Below are positions 22,805 through 33,326 of a stretch of 64,000 nt of DNA, in pieces; positions within the stretch are counted from its first letter, which is position 1, and each line of letters starts with the position of its first letter. The DNA is taken from assembly GCF_009017415.1 (NCBI RefSeq), contig NC_092409.1, positions 5,952,001 through 6,016,000 on the forward strand, written 5' to 3'. Under the pieces are notes generated by a model. It did not search any database and was not told where the DNA came from. It saw only the letters and a program-made list of their open reading frames with translations. The stretch is from Aspergillus flavus. Taxonomy: Eukaryota > Ascomycota > Eurotiomycetes > Eurotiales > Aspergillaceae. Position numbers and translations under genes: made by a program.

Positions 22805-24921
22805 ATGCCCCATCCGGTTCTCCTGTTTTTGATTGCTCTGCACTGGTGTCTGATCCATACACTTGCCGTGCCGACATTCAACGGTCAGTCAGCCGTATCT
22901 GATGACTTGCTCCGTGACGGACGATTTGACTATGTTGTCGTCGGAGGCGGAACCGCAGGTATCGTCGTGGCCACTCGCCTAGCACAGAGATCCTATACCG
23001 TTGCGCTGATCGAAGCTGGTGGATTTTACGAGTACCAATCCCTTGCTGCTATCCCCTTGGGAGATATAATCCCTGTTGGATCAGATCCACGCAACAAGTT
23101 CAGCATAGATTGGGGATTTGTAACTGAAAATCAGCCCGGGGCAAACAATCGACCTATCCACTATGCCCGAGGCAAATGCCTAGGCGGCTCGTATGTCATC
23201 TGATGCTCTTCCTACTTTGCTAACCAGCTAAACAAAGATGAAGGTCGGCGCTGAACTTCATGATTTATCAACGGTATACTTCACATTTACCCTTGATGAT
23301 AACAGACATTAGCAGTCCAAATCGGCTAATACTTTGACCCATGCGAAGACCCACACGAGGTGCCATGGAGCGATGGGCTACTGCTGTAGGTGATAGCAGC
23401 TACACATTTGATCGCGTTCTGCCATATTTCAAGCGGAGTGTCCAGTTTACGCCTCCAAACCAGTTGACCCGATTCCCCAATTCGACACCATCGTTCGACC
23501 CAGCCGCTTACGATCCCCAAGGAGGGCCATTGCATGCGTCGTACTCTAACTACGCCATGCCATTCTCATCGTGGATGAGACTCGCAATGAACGCCCTCGG
23601 AATCCGTGACCGGGATGAGTTCAACCTCGGGTCTTTGTTGGGGGCCCAGTATTGTACAAGCACCATCCGACCGCGGGACCAGAAAAGAAGCAGTTCCGAA
23701 AGCTCATTCCTTGAGACGAAACCTCCTCTTCTGACTACGTACACTTATGTATTGGCAAAGAAGATACTGTTCGACTCTCAAAAACGCGCCACGGGCGTTT
23801 TAGCTAAGAGTAAACTCGGTGAGTTCAGGCTGCACGCCGACAAAGAGGTCATTGTGTCTGCGGGTGCATTCCAATCACCTCAGTTGCTCATGGTGTCTGG
23901 CATTGGCCCGGCAAAGACACTCGAAGATCATGGCATACCGGTTCTGGCCGACCGTCCTGGAGTCGGTCAGAATATGTGGGATCATCCACTGTTCGCCCCT
24001 TCGTACCGGGTAGGGATGCCAACGGCCTCGACGGTGGTGACGAGCATTTCATACCTTCTCAGGCAAGCGGCCAATGCTGCTATCTTCCGACAAGGACCCT
24101 TTACCAGCCCTATCACGGATTACTTAGGATGGGAAAAGATCCCCACTAGCCTGCGGGCTAACTTCTCCAGAGAAACTTTGCAGGATCTAGCACGCTTTCC
24201 CGATGACTGGCCAGAGGCAGAGGTATGTAGTTTCTGTCCTTGCCTCTGCTATACTACCCGTACATAGCGAGAATGATACTTGTCTAATTCACGCTCATGT
24301 AGTACTTATCCGCGGCAGCATATGTCGGCGATGTTTCCAAGCCTGTCTTGATTCAACCCAGGGATGGCTATGATTACGCATCAATAGTTGGTGTCCTTGT
24401 CGCTCCAACATCCCGAGGCAACGTAACGATCCGGTCAGCAGACACCTTCGACCTTCCGACTATCAATCCTAACTGGCTTTCCACCGAAACCGATCAGGAA
24501 GTGGCAATTGCCACATTCAAGCGAACACGGCAGGCCTTTGAAAGCGGTGCTATGGCGCCTATACTGATCGGAGATGAATACTATCCAGGGGATCGTGTGC
24601 AATCCAATGCAGAGATCCTGGAGTTTGTCAAAGATAACATGATGACCATCTGGCATGCCGCTTGCACTTGCAAGATGGGGACCGCGAAGGATGCAATGGC
24701 AGTGGTGGATTCTCACGCAAGGGTGTTTGGGGTTGACGGCTTGCGTGTTGTCGATGCGAGTGCATTCCCGCTTCTTCCTCCAGGTCACCCGCAATCAGTC
24801 GTGTGTAAGTCGTCGTAAAGCGTAGTTTCTTGCTTGAGCTGATCTGATATTTGCAGACATGCTTGCCGAAAAGATCTCCGATGCCATCGCTGCGGCTAAC
24901 GGAACAACTGAAAGGCGTTAA
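22805..24921 (+). CDS. Secreted GMC oxidoreductase (FAD-dependent alcohol/sugar/aryl dehydrogenase or oxidase)
   Basis: Five exons: 22805-23190, 23244-23273 (30 nt), 23349-24222, 24303-24804 and 24857-24921, giving 618 residues. A signal peptide is seen (MPHPVLLFLIALHWCLIHTLA). The FAD-binding DYVVVGGGTAGIVVATRLA starts near residue 42. Exons 1-3 rebuild the GMC signature CLGGSSALNFMIYQRPTRG. The second signature is GAFQSPQLLMVSGIGP. The C-terminal active-site region HAACTCKMG and the GHPQSVVYMLAEKI end carry the catalytic His positions. Exon 2 is unusually short but is required by the signature. The family includes glucose oxidase, aryl-alcohol oxidase and patulin synthase-like enzymes. The substrate is not assignable here. 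Confidence 0.93.
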
Positions 24922-25711
24922 CACTCTGAGGCAACTATCTACGATGTATATGCGTTGTATGATTTAAGATATATGAGGTTAGCTAGGCCAGTAGGTATAG
25001 CTATGTGGCGATCTTCGGGGTGTTGATCATGGGATGAGGAAACAAAGGCTACATTCCGAAGCAAGATTGGTGATACCCTTCTTAGATACGGTAATCATAA
25101 GCAACCACGCTATAGGGGATTTACGTGTTGTAGGCAGTCCAACTGTCTATGTGAAATATAGTCCCATATAAAATTCCCTACAAACCCCATACAGGGAAAC
25201 CTTCATAAAGTTGTCTCTTTCTCCATGCAACATTCCCTATCACGGTTTAAAGTGGGTTCTTTTGTCTAAGTAGTAGATGTTTTGCTTGTGCAGAAATAAA
25301 CATATACTTTACAATGCTGTAGTTCCAAACCTTACCTGTACAACAAGATATATATTGCTTCACCACACGATGAACTATATTAGGATACCATTTGCAACAC
25401 AGATTTGCAATAAATAATTACATGATATATATCATATGGAGCCCTGAGGCATCTAGTAATACCTCGTTCATATAGAAATTTGACTACAGGCAAATCATAT
25501 GGTTTTCCTCAATTAACTGCTTGTATAGCAAGTGATGAGCCACAGTGGCGGAGGGCAGAAGTGCGCAGCCTTGCAGGAACACGTGGTTACTTTTATTACC
25601 CCTCCTTTCCCAGCCTGATGAAAAGTGGTTTTTTGCATTCTCCTGCCAGTTTGTGGCTCGCTGGAGCAAACGACAGTGAACTTGTTGTTTCAATCCTAGT
25701 TTCAACCCGCC
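24922..25711. other. Intergenic, AT-rich at about 25130-25450
   Basis: Upstream region of the STAND gene. The A/T-rich part may be a RIP-mutated relic or just a long promoter. No coding remnants or repeats with defined ends. Confidence 0.4.
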
Positions 25712-28700
25712 ATGGTATCATTGACGCACGATCAGTACACGATCGCGTGGATATGCGCCTTACCACTGGAGATGGCGGCGGCTTGCGCTATGCTGACCAA
25801 GGCTCACACTCCCCTGTCCAAAGCCTCCACAGATCCAAATGCCTATGAACTTGGCGAATTGAACGGACATTTCATCGTCATTGCGTGCCTACCAGCTGGG
25901 GTGTATGGAAAGGTGTCCGCCGCAACCATCGTGTCTCGCATGCGCTTAACCTTTCCTCGGCTTCAGTTCGGACTGATGGTGGGTATTGGGGGCGGCGTCC
26001 CAAGCAACAGCAATGACATTCGATTAGGGGATGTGGTGGTCAGCAAACCGGTAGCAAAGTATAATGGGGTGATACAATATGATTACGGAAAGGCAGTTCA
26101 AGGTGGACAATTCGAGCCGACCGGTGCATTAAACAAACCACCACAGGCTCTTTTGACACATATAAGTCGGCTTGAGGCAAAGCAAATGACTGGGTGTAAA
26201 GACGACATTTCAAAAATAGTGTCGGAAGTATTGGAACAGAACCCCAACATGAAGAAAAAGTTTTCGCCCCCAGAACAAGGCACGGATTTTCTTTTTCATT
26301 CTTCCTACCATCATGGAGATAAGGGAGATAACTGTGAAAAGTGTGACAAGGAGCAATTGGTTAAACGACAAGTGAGGGATACTAGGGCCCCGCTTATTCA
26401 CTACGGGTTAATTGCGTCGGGAGATCAGGTCATGAAGGACTCGGAAACACGAGATCGTCTGGCTCAACGACATGGGATACTATGTTTTGAGATGGAAGCT
26501 GCAGGCCTCATGGACGATCTTCCGACTCTTGTGATCCGAGGGATATGTGACTATTGTGACTCGCATAAGCAGAAAGACTGGCAAGGCTATGCAGCTTTGA
26601 CAGCGGCTGCCTATGCGAAAATGCTGTTATCTGTCGTGCCTATTAGCCCTATGGACGTTGACTCGCTGAAGAACAATAAGGCGCGCCATTGGGTGGTCTC
26701 GCTGGCAAGGAATTCAAGGTTTGTTGGTCGTCAGGATGAAATCGCGCAACTCGAAGAGTTACTCGCGATGCCAGATGGGCCCAAGAGGATTGCAATCACC
26801 GGCTTGGGAGGGATTGGAAAGACACAAGTTGCCCTAGAGGTAGCATACCGCATACGGGACCGAGACAGGGAATGCTCAGTTTTCTGGGTTCCATGTACAA
26901 GCCATGGGATGATTGAGCAGACGTTCGTGAATATCGCGCAGACTCTCGGACTCCATGACGTGAAGCAAGCGGAGGCTAAAGAACAGATCAGAATATACCT
27001 CAGCTCCGAGCGTGCAGGAAAGTGGCTTCTCATCTTTGACAATGCAGATGATTCAGAGATGTGGCTCACAGGCAATAATGCAACCCCAGCCCTCGAGGAC
27101 TTCCTCCCTCAGAGTGATCAAGGCCACATTCTATTCACTTCCCGCAATGGGGAGCTTGCGGTTGAGCTCACAGGATCCACTACTATTTCTGTTCCAGATG
27201 TGGATAAAGAAACTGCCTCAAAAATCCTGGAGAATTTATTGTTGCAGAAACACTTGCTTGAGGACCATATTACAACAGTTGCCCTCCTAGAAAAGCTGGC
27301 ATTCCTTCCATTAGCAATCGCACAGGCGTCTGCATATATCAACAAAAAGCGCCTCACTCTATCTGCATACCTGACACTTTTGCAAGAGGAGGAATATGAC
27401 GCCGTGGAACTCCTTAGTGAAGATTTTAGGGATCCAGGGCGCTATAAGGATATCCAGAACCCCGTGATCACGACATGGTTGATATCGTTTAAACAGATCC
27501 AGCATCAAGACCAATTAGCAGCGGACTATCTCTCTTTCATGGCCTGTATCAACCCACGAAATATCCCTCACTCCCTTCTTCCTCACCAAACATCCAGGAA
27601 ACAAAGACTTGATGCTTTGGGACTCTTGAATGCATACTCATTCACCAATAGTCAAGATCTGGATATAAGCATGCACAGACTTGTGCATATCGCAACTCGC
27701 AACTGGCTCAGAAAGAATGGACTGTTTTCTCACTGGGTTCGAAGAGTGGCTGATCGTATAGATAAGGTTTTCCCAGACGATCACTATTTCAATCGAGCAC
27801 TTTGGCGAGAGTACCTCCCTCATGGCTTGGCACTGGTGCATGATAACGAATTTATTGTACAACAAGGACAATACACCAATTTGGTTGGGAAGATTGCAGA
27901 TTGCCTTAATAGTGATGGAAGATACCACGAAGCAGAGGCACTATATAAGACGCTGATAAGCATTAATCAGGACAGAGATGGCTTAGTACACAGCACCACT
28001 CTCGCCAGCAAAGCGAAACTGGCATCAACCTATCGCAACCAGGGACGATGGTATGAAGCAGAGGAGTTACTCATGCAAGTGATGGAGACAATGAAGATAG
28101 TACGGGGGACTGAACACCCTAAAACTCTGATTAGTATGTTAAATCTGGCGTCAATCTACCGAAGCCAGGGACGATGGAGCGAAGCAGAGAGGTTAATTAT
28201 ACAAGTCATAGAGAGAAGAAAAACAGTGCTTGGGGCTCAGCATCCATCCACTCTGAATAGTATGGCAAACCTGGCATCAACCTACTGGCATCAGGGACGA
28301 TGGAGCGAAGCAGAGAGGTTAATTGTACGTGTGATCGAGGAAAGAAAGACAGTGCTTGGGGCTCAACATCCTTTCACACTGACGAGTATGAATAACCTAG
28401 CATTTTTTTACTGGGATCAGGGACGTTGGGAGGAAGCGGAGAGCCTGGCAGTTCAAGTAACGGGGACATTAAAGACTGTGCTTGGGGCTGAGCATCCTGA
28501 CACTTTAGCCAGCATGGCAAACCTAGCCTACACCTGGGAGTCCCAAGGGAAGTCTCAGGATGCCTTGTCTCTGATGGAAAAGTGTTCAAAGTTATGCAGC
28601 AAAGTATTAGGGCCTAGCCACCCGCATACCAGAACCTTCTCTTATGCTTTTCGCAACTGGAAGGATAAGTATACTTCATCTCTAAGCTGTACACCCACAA

Positions 28701-28924
28701 CAGCACCCGCTCAGAAGGCAAGTTCGCAAAATATGCAGGAAGTTCCACGGGGGGCTTCGGCAGCTGTGATGATCGCTCAGTCGAATCGCGAAAAGCTCAT
28801 TAATCCACTTCACGCTGAGAGGCTATCAGCCGCAAGTGTCTTTTTCCAATATCATCCCCTTCTTATAGCTTCCAGGACATCCTCACCCACGGCGGGCGGC
28901 CAAGATGTACTGGAAGTTGATTGA
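25712..28924 (+). CDS. NLR-like STAND protein: PNP/UDP-phosphorylase - NB-ARC - TPR
   Basis: An uninterrupted frame of 1070 codons from ATG 25712. Residues 8-310 form a purine-nucleoside-phosphorylase-like domain: AWICALPLEMAAACAML, GLMVGIGGGVP, LGDVVVS, and GILCFEMEAAGLM. Residues 335-600 form an NB-ARC ATPase: RFVGRQDEIAQLEELL, Walker A GLGGIGKT at about 364-371, Walker B LLIFDNAD at about 439-446, ILFTSRNG (sensor/RNBS-B) and LPLAIAQASAYI (GxP-like). Residues 770-980 contain five 42-residue kinesin-light-chain-type TPRs (separate entry). A 90-residue low-order tail follows. In fungi such receptors are linked with non-self recognition and programmed cell death, and PNP N-domains are a frequent effector/sensor class. 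A role here is inferred from architecture only. No intron or break is needed. Confidence 0.95.
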   Translation: MVSLTHDQYTIAWICALPLEMAAACAMLTKAHTPLSKASTDPNAYELGELNGHFIVIACLPAGVYGKVSAATIVSRMRLTFPRLQFGLMVGIGGGVPSNSNDIRLGDVVVSKPVAKYNGVIQYDYGKAVQGGQFEPTGALNKPPQALLTHISRLEAKQMTGCKDDISKIVSEVLEQNPNMKKKFSPPEQGTDFLFHSSYHHGDKGDNCEKCDKEQLVKRQVRDTRAPLIHYGLIASGDQVMKDSETRDRLAQRHGILCFEMEAAGLMDDLPTLVIRGICDYCDSHKQKDWQGYAALTAAAYAKMLLSVVPISPMDVDSLKNNKARHWVVSLARNSRFVGRQDEIAQLEELLAMPDGPKRIAITGLGGIGKTQVALEVAYRIRDRDRECSVFWVPCTSHGMIEQTFVNIAQTLGLHDVKQAEAKEQIRIYLSSERAGKWLLIFDNADDSEMWLTGNNATPALEDFLPQSDQGHILFTSRNGELAVELTGSTTISVPDVDKETASKILENLLLQKHLLEDHITTVALLEKLAFLPLAIAQASAYINKKRLTLSAYLTLLQEEEYDAVELLSEDFRDPGRYKDIQNPVITTWLISFKQIQHQDQLAADYLSFMACINPRNIPHSLLPHQTSRKQRLDALGLLNAYSFTNSQDLDISMHRLVHIATRNWLRKNGLFSHWVRRVADRIDKVFPDDHYFNRALWREYLPHGLALVHDNEFIVQQGQYTNLVGKIADCLNSDGRYHEAEALYKTLISINQDRDGLVHSTTLASKAKLASTYRNQGRWYEAEELLMQVMETMKIVRGTEHPKTLISMLNLASIYRSQGRWSEAERLIIQVIERRKTVLGAQHPSTLNSMANLASTYWHQGRWSEAERLIVRVIEERKTVLGAQHPFTLTSMNNLAFFYWDQGRWEEAESLAVQVTGTLKTVLGAEHPDTLASMANLAYTWESQGKSQDALSLMEKCSKLCSKVLGPSHPHTRTFSYAFRNWKDKYTSSLSCTPTTAPAQKASSQNMQEVPRGASAAVMIAQSNREKLINPLHAERLSAASVFFQYHPLLIASRTSSPTAGGQDVLEVD
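28019..28648 (+). repeat. Five in-frame 126-bp TPR-coding repeats within the STAND gene
   Basis: Units begin at 28019, 28145, 28271, 28397 and 28523, each 42 codons, reading LAxxYxxQGRWxEAExLxxQV...TVLGAxHPxTL. Units 2 and 3 are nearly identical at DNA level: the same stretch of more than 30 bases occurs at about 28166 and 28292. This points to recent duplication or gene conversion. Confidence 0.93.
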
Positions 28925-29707
28925 TATGGTGCCACCATACCCTGTGCCATCAAGCTAGGCAACGGACGAACTGAGTTGTGCGAGTAGGTTAGTCTCAATC
29001 TTTTACTATATGTACGATATTTTGTAAATATCCTAATATAGAATGGAAAGGTGCGCTCCTAAACATTCATTTCACGAATCCCCAACTAAGTAAAATGACT
29101 CGTATGAATGTTAGCTTTTACCTCTACATATTTTACTTACACAACTAGATGACTGCCATACTGGACAACATCATATATATATCACAAAAGTCTTAATGGA
29201 AATTAGTCACTTGTCACCAGGTCACCAGGTGTAAGACCGTTATCAATTGAGGCCATGATCAAAAGTAAAGCAAAACAACAAGAACCTATGCTGGCGTTCT
29301 CCATCCATCGAACTCTCGGAAATGGTACTATCCACCCTCCAAAATGACATGGTTCTGATTGACACACAAGATACTTGTAACGAGAAGGCAGACTGATTTG
29401 GCCTTCCATCATGTGCTGGTAGATGCGATGAACCATACGATGGTATACTACCACATTCCAAGTATACTACTAGGACTAAAATAATAGCACCTCCTCTTAG
29501 ACCAGCCATAAAATGGGCGTGCCACATTGTTTTATCCCTCCAGGTCGACCCAATCGGACATCGAAGCGCCATAACCGAGGCAATGAATTAGCCTATCTTA
29601 TCGGATCATCTTATCGACTATCAACCACGGCGCATCAATAGTAACACTGGAGAAGAGTCAAGACAACCAATTCACAAAGGTCTACAAATCCCCCAAAGAC
29701 CTCCAAA
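28925..29707. other. Intergenic between STAND and FMN_bind_2 genes
   Basis: 0.78 kb with a direct 'gtcaccag gtcaccag' doublet near 29212-29228. Minus-strand frames at 29203-29572 show no motifs. Confidence 0.45.
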
Positions 29708-30385
29708 ATGTACAACCAACCCGTATACGCCGAAGATAACAAAGAAGCACTCTACTCATTCATCCACGCCAACCCACTCGGCATCCTCACAACTGCAATC
29801 CCCTCAACCCTTTACCCCCTCCTCCAATCCACCCACATCCCCTGGATCCTCGACCCCCCGAACCAAACCCATGGATCCCCCAAAGCAAGACTCCGCGGAC
29901 ACATCGCCCGCCAAAACCCACAATCCAAAGCCATAATTGACTCCCTCAAAGACTCCAACTCAACCTCCGGCTCCCAATTATCACAAGAAGTCATGATCCT
30001 CTTCACATCCCCGCATCACCACTACGTGACCCCGAAATTCTACACAGAGACGAAACCAATCACGGGAAAAGTAGCGCCTACTTGGAATTATAGCACGGTG
30101 CAGGTTTATGGTACCGCGACTGTGTATTTTGACCCTGAGGTGAAGGAGACGGGGGAGTTTCTGGATAAGCAGTTACGGGATTTGTCAGATCACTGTGAGA
30201 GGGATATTATGGGGTTTACGGGGGAGGAGGGGAGGGAGGAGCCTTGGAGAGTGGATGAGGCGCCGGAGGGGTACTTGAGGGTTTTGAAGAGGAATATTGT
30301 CGGGTTGAGTGTAGAGGTTGAGAGGATTGAGGGGAAGGTTAAGATGAGTCAGGAGAGGAAACGGGGGAAAGGGAGGGCGTTATAG
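29708..30385 (+). CDS. FMN_bind_2 (PaiB-like) protein with C-terminal frameshift
   Basis: An intronless frame of 225 codons. It begins MYNQPVYAEDNKEALYSFIH and shows the split-barrel flavin-binding-fold pattern of the PaiB/FMN_bind_2 family: LGILTTAIPSTLYPL, ARLRGHIARQNPQ, VMILFTSPHHHYVTPKFY (xxFxGPxxYxSPxxY equivalent), VAPTWNYSTVQVYGTATVYF, and the C-terminal GKVKMSQERK. The usual ending after MSQE...GDREGVIEGL is not reached because the frame shifts after KMSQERK and stops at 30385. In the +1 frame the expected text continues from about 30364 to a stop at 30481-30483. The bacterial relatives are called transcriptional regulators of sporulation and protease genes. In fungi the role is unclear. 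Confidence 0.85.
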   Translation: MYNQPVYAEDNKEALYSFIHANPLGILTTAIPSTLYPLLQSTHIPWILDPPNQTHGSPKARLRGHIARQNPQSKAIIDSLKDSNSTSGSQLSQEVMILFTSPHHHYVTPKFYTETKPITGKVAPTWNYSTVQVYGTATVYFDPEVKETGEFLDKQLRDLSDHCERDIMGFTGEEGREEPWRVDEAPEGYLRVLKRNIVGLSVEVERIEGKVKMSQERKRGKGRAL

Positions 30386-30668
30386 AGGGGTTGGGGAGGT
30401 TGGGGACTGATACAGCGAGGGAGGTTGCGAGGTTGGTCAGGGTTAGGGGAGATATGAGGGATGGTCATGGTGTAGGGGGGTGATTGTTGCCGGTTTGTGG
30501 TGTAGAGAGGTAGAGTGGTGTATATCATGGTTTTTGGAACAGAGTAGATTAGGGTATTAGGGGGAGGCGATATTGGTCTGAACAGCTTCATATAACATGT
30601 AACGATATACTTCCAGCCCGAACCAAACCGGCAGATAAATGGGAGATGAATGCCATCCAGAATGAACA

Positions 30669-33326
30669 CTAGGTCCGGTCATCTCGCTTCACCTCCTCAC
30701 CCGTATCACTTATCGAAGGAGACGACGAGCTCTCATTTCCGACAGCTTCCTTCCTCACGTTACCCACACACAACCCTCGATAAACCTGTGTAATCTGCTG
30801 AATACCCCCATCAAAAATAGGATAAAAAATAGCCACAAGCATAGTCACCCAAAGCCATATAATAGCGACAACAACCCACGCCGAAAAGAACTACAAAGTC
30901 AGCTTCTCAACAAATATCGAATTTCCAGAAGAAATAGATACATACCCCTTTCCCAAAAACATACTTCGACCCATACATCGGCAACGGCCAAATCACCCAA
31001 TGACCAAGGAACGTCGCAATAGACCAAAATGCCGCAATACGACCCCATCGTTTCAGTTCCTGGGGATCAAAAGCAGAGATATGTCGGGCACCTTCTTCCA
31101 ATCCGTTCTCCTGTCGGTTGGCTTTCCCATGGCTGTGCACGGTTGTTAGATCACTCTCTAGTCGTTCTAGGGCAAGTTTCTCCTTCTTGAAGTCATTCCA
31201 GTCGTAGTTCTGTGGACGGACTAGCGTGATAACGACGGAGTATAGAATGGGCGAGAATGCAGATGCGACGGTTCCGTACACACATGGTAATATCTGACCC
31301 GTCGCGGAAACAGAAACAGAGCCGTAGAAATGCTGGGCTGTTCCGAGCCAGACACCGATTCCGGTTGCCATACCTAGGACGGGGGAGAGAATAGCAGCTG
31401 CGGTGCTTTGGCGGCGCCAGAGGATGGTGAATGCCATTGGGAAGATACCGGGGCATGTTACGACGCCTTTGTCGATCAGCATATGTGCTACTTACCATGG
31501 CAAGGTAGTGTGGACGGTGTATTCTTGAAACTAACCGAGCATATATAAAGTCCACCCAAGGTCAATCCCCACATAATGGAGCATAGTACTGAATCCGGCG
31601 GAGAACGCAGCGAAAAAGATCACACCAAAGTGACTTGACCGGATTATGTCGCGATCGGATGCATTTCGATTGAAATATTCGCGATATACATCGAAACTGA
31701 GAATGGAGCTGACTGCAATTACCTGTGCTGAAAGTGTTGATGTGACGGCCATGAATGTAATTAGGAGAATCGCAGCTGCTCCGCCTTTGCCTGCGATTGT
31801 CATTGCGGCATATGGTAGGACGAGCCCTCCGCTGACTTCGCTTGTGGTCATTCTCTGCATGTGATCAGTAGGACTGGGTAGTATGTTACAGTTTAGAAGT
31901 ACCTACTCTGGGATATGTGGGGAAGGATGGTTGGTTTTCTAGTCCGATGGCTACGGAGCTCATGATGGTTCCTAGGGCCCATGGGATGGCGAAATATGCA
32001 ATGCCTCCGATTGTGTAGCCCGGAACTACCGAGGACGGAGCGGCGGAAAATGCTTTGATGAAATAGCTTGTATCCATCTGGCAGAGTTAGAACGACCCAG
32101 AGCAGACATGTGTGATTGCACCTACAATTACCAGACCAAAGTTCGAGCAAATGTGCAGGATCCCAAAGAGCATCGCCTAGAGCTAATGTCAGCGTCGCTG
32201 GTGTTGCGACATGCGACCGACCTACCCCTTTAGATGTCATGGTCAAGTATGTCCCATCATGGTTTCCTGAAACTGGATGTCTTTGCGCGGCAGCTTGAAC
32301 CAGGTCGTATAACTTGCCGATGGAACCGACTTCGTCAATTGTGAATGCTTTGATAGAGAAGTAGCACGCAATGATAAGGATGATCGCGGTGTGGAAGTAG
32401 TCAGTGAGGAATCTGCGACTCCATATAAGCATGCATTGTCTGAGGGGATTAACTCTTTACTCACGTCGCCTTAATTCCACCAACAAAGGTATAGACGGTC
32501 ACACCAACTGGTAGGAGAAATGTGGCAGCGATAATGTGCATACCTGTTCTTTTCAGTTGTTAGTGTTAGACTAGGAGACACTGTAGTAGGGACATCACTG
32601 ACACAGCAGATATGACAGCAGCCGCTCCGAGAAGCATGTTAGCACAAGCGAAGATATTGTTAACCAAGCAGAGTGTCATGAAGACAATATGTGCAGTCCG
32701 ACCTTGGAGAGTCAGCATTGCAGAGGAAACAGTGGTAGAATAAATCACACCATATCGGATTCTAACCACTTCAAGTGAAGTGTGTGCCTCTGGAATCTTG
32801 CGCTTGCAGGATATTCCGATGAGGGCAAAAAATACAATCATTGGACTGCATCCGGCAGCAAACCAGAATGGGCCCGCTACGCCATAGTCATATCCGACAA
32901 ATGACGAGCCCAGCATGGCTGTTGTCCAAAGCCATGACTGTTTGTTTTAGTCAGAGTGTATTATTCGACGTCGAGTAGGGAAGACGTACGGATATCACGG
33001 CTGATGCTGTTAAGCCCGTTCGAACAGTTCGATTTGCCGTCATGAACCTGAGGGTAATTAGCGATATTAACGGAACATGGCAACTGAGACCCTACATTTC
33101 CGTCTTCTTATTGTCCTCTCCCGTTGTCTTCTTGAGAACCTTTGTGATAAGCATCATCACTAAGACGAAGTTAGCGACCCAAGTATATGCGCAATTGCAA
33201 AGGGTATAGAATGAGCATACCAAAAGCGATGATCAGGCCAATGACCACTACGATTACATATCCAACCGCCTGCGACAATGGTGGTTGGACAGAGTCATTG
33301 CCACCTCTGGCTGTCAGCTCTGTCAT
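30669..33326 (-). CDS. Urea/polyamine active transporter, sodium:solute symporter family (DUR3-like)
   Basis: Twelve exons: 33221-33326, 33096-33159, 32990-33048, 32751-32918, 32603-32702, 32465-32548, 32226-32412, 32126-32176, 31907-32077, 31536-31854, 30946-31466 and 30669-30890, giving 683 residues. DUR3-type landmarks are AVGYVIVVVIGLIIAF (TM1), GVAGPFWFAAG, HIVFMTLCLVNNIF, TGMHIIAATFLLPVGV, GGIKATFLTDYFHTAIILI, PGYTIGGIAYFAIPWALGT, FPTYPRRMTTSEVSGGLVLP, and a final TM segment WVVVAIIWLWVTMLVAIFY. It imports urea or polyamines at the plasma membrane. One problem: the family-type acceptor at 32937 (restoring 'SSW') leaves the frame one base off, because of an extra C near 33000. The in-frame model uses an acceptor 19 bases further in and loses about 7 residues of TM2. 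It is divergent from the monooxygenase gene. Confidence 0.86.
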
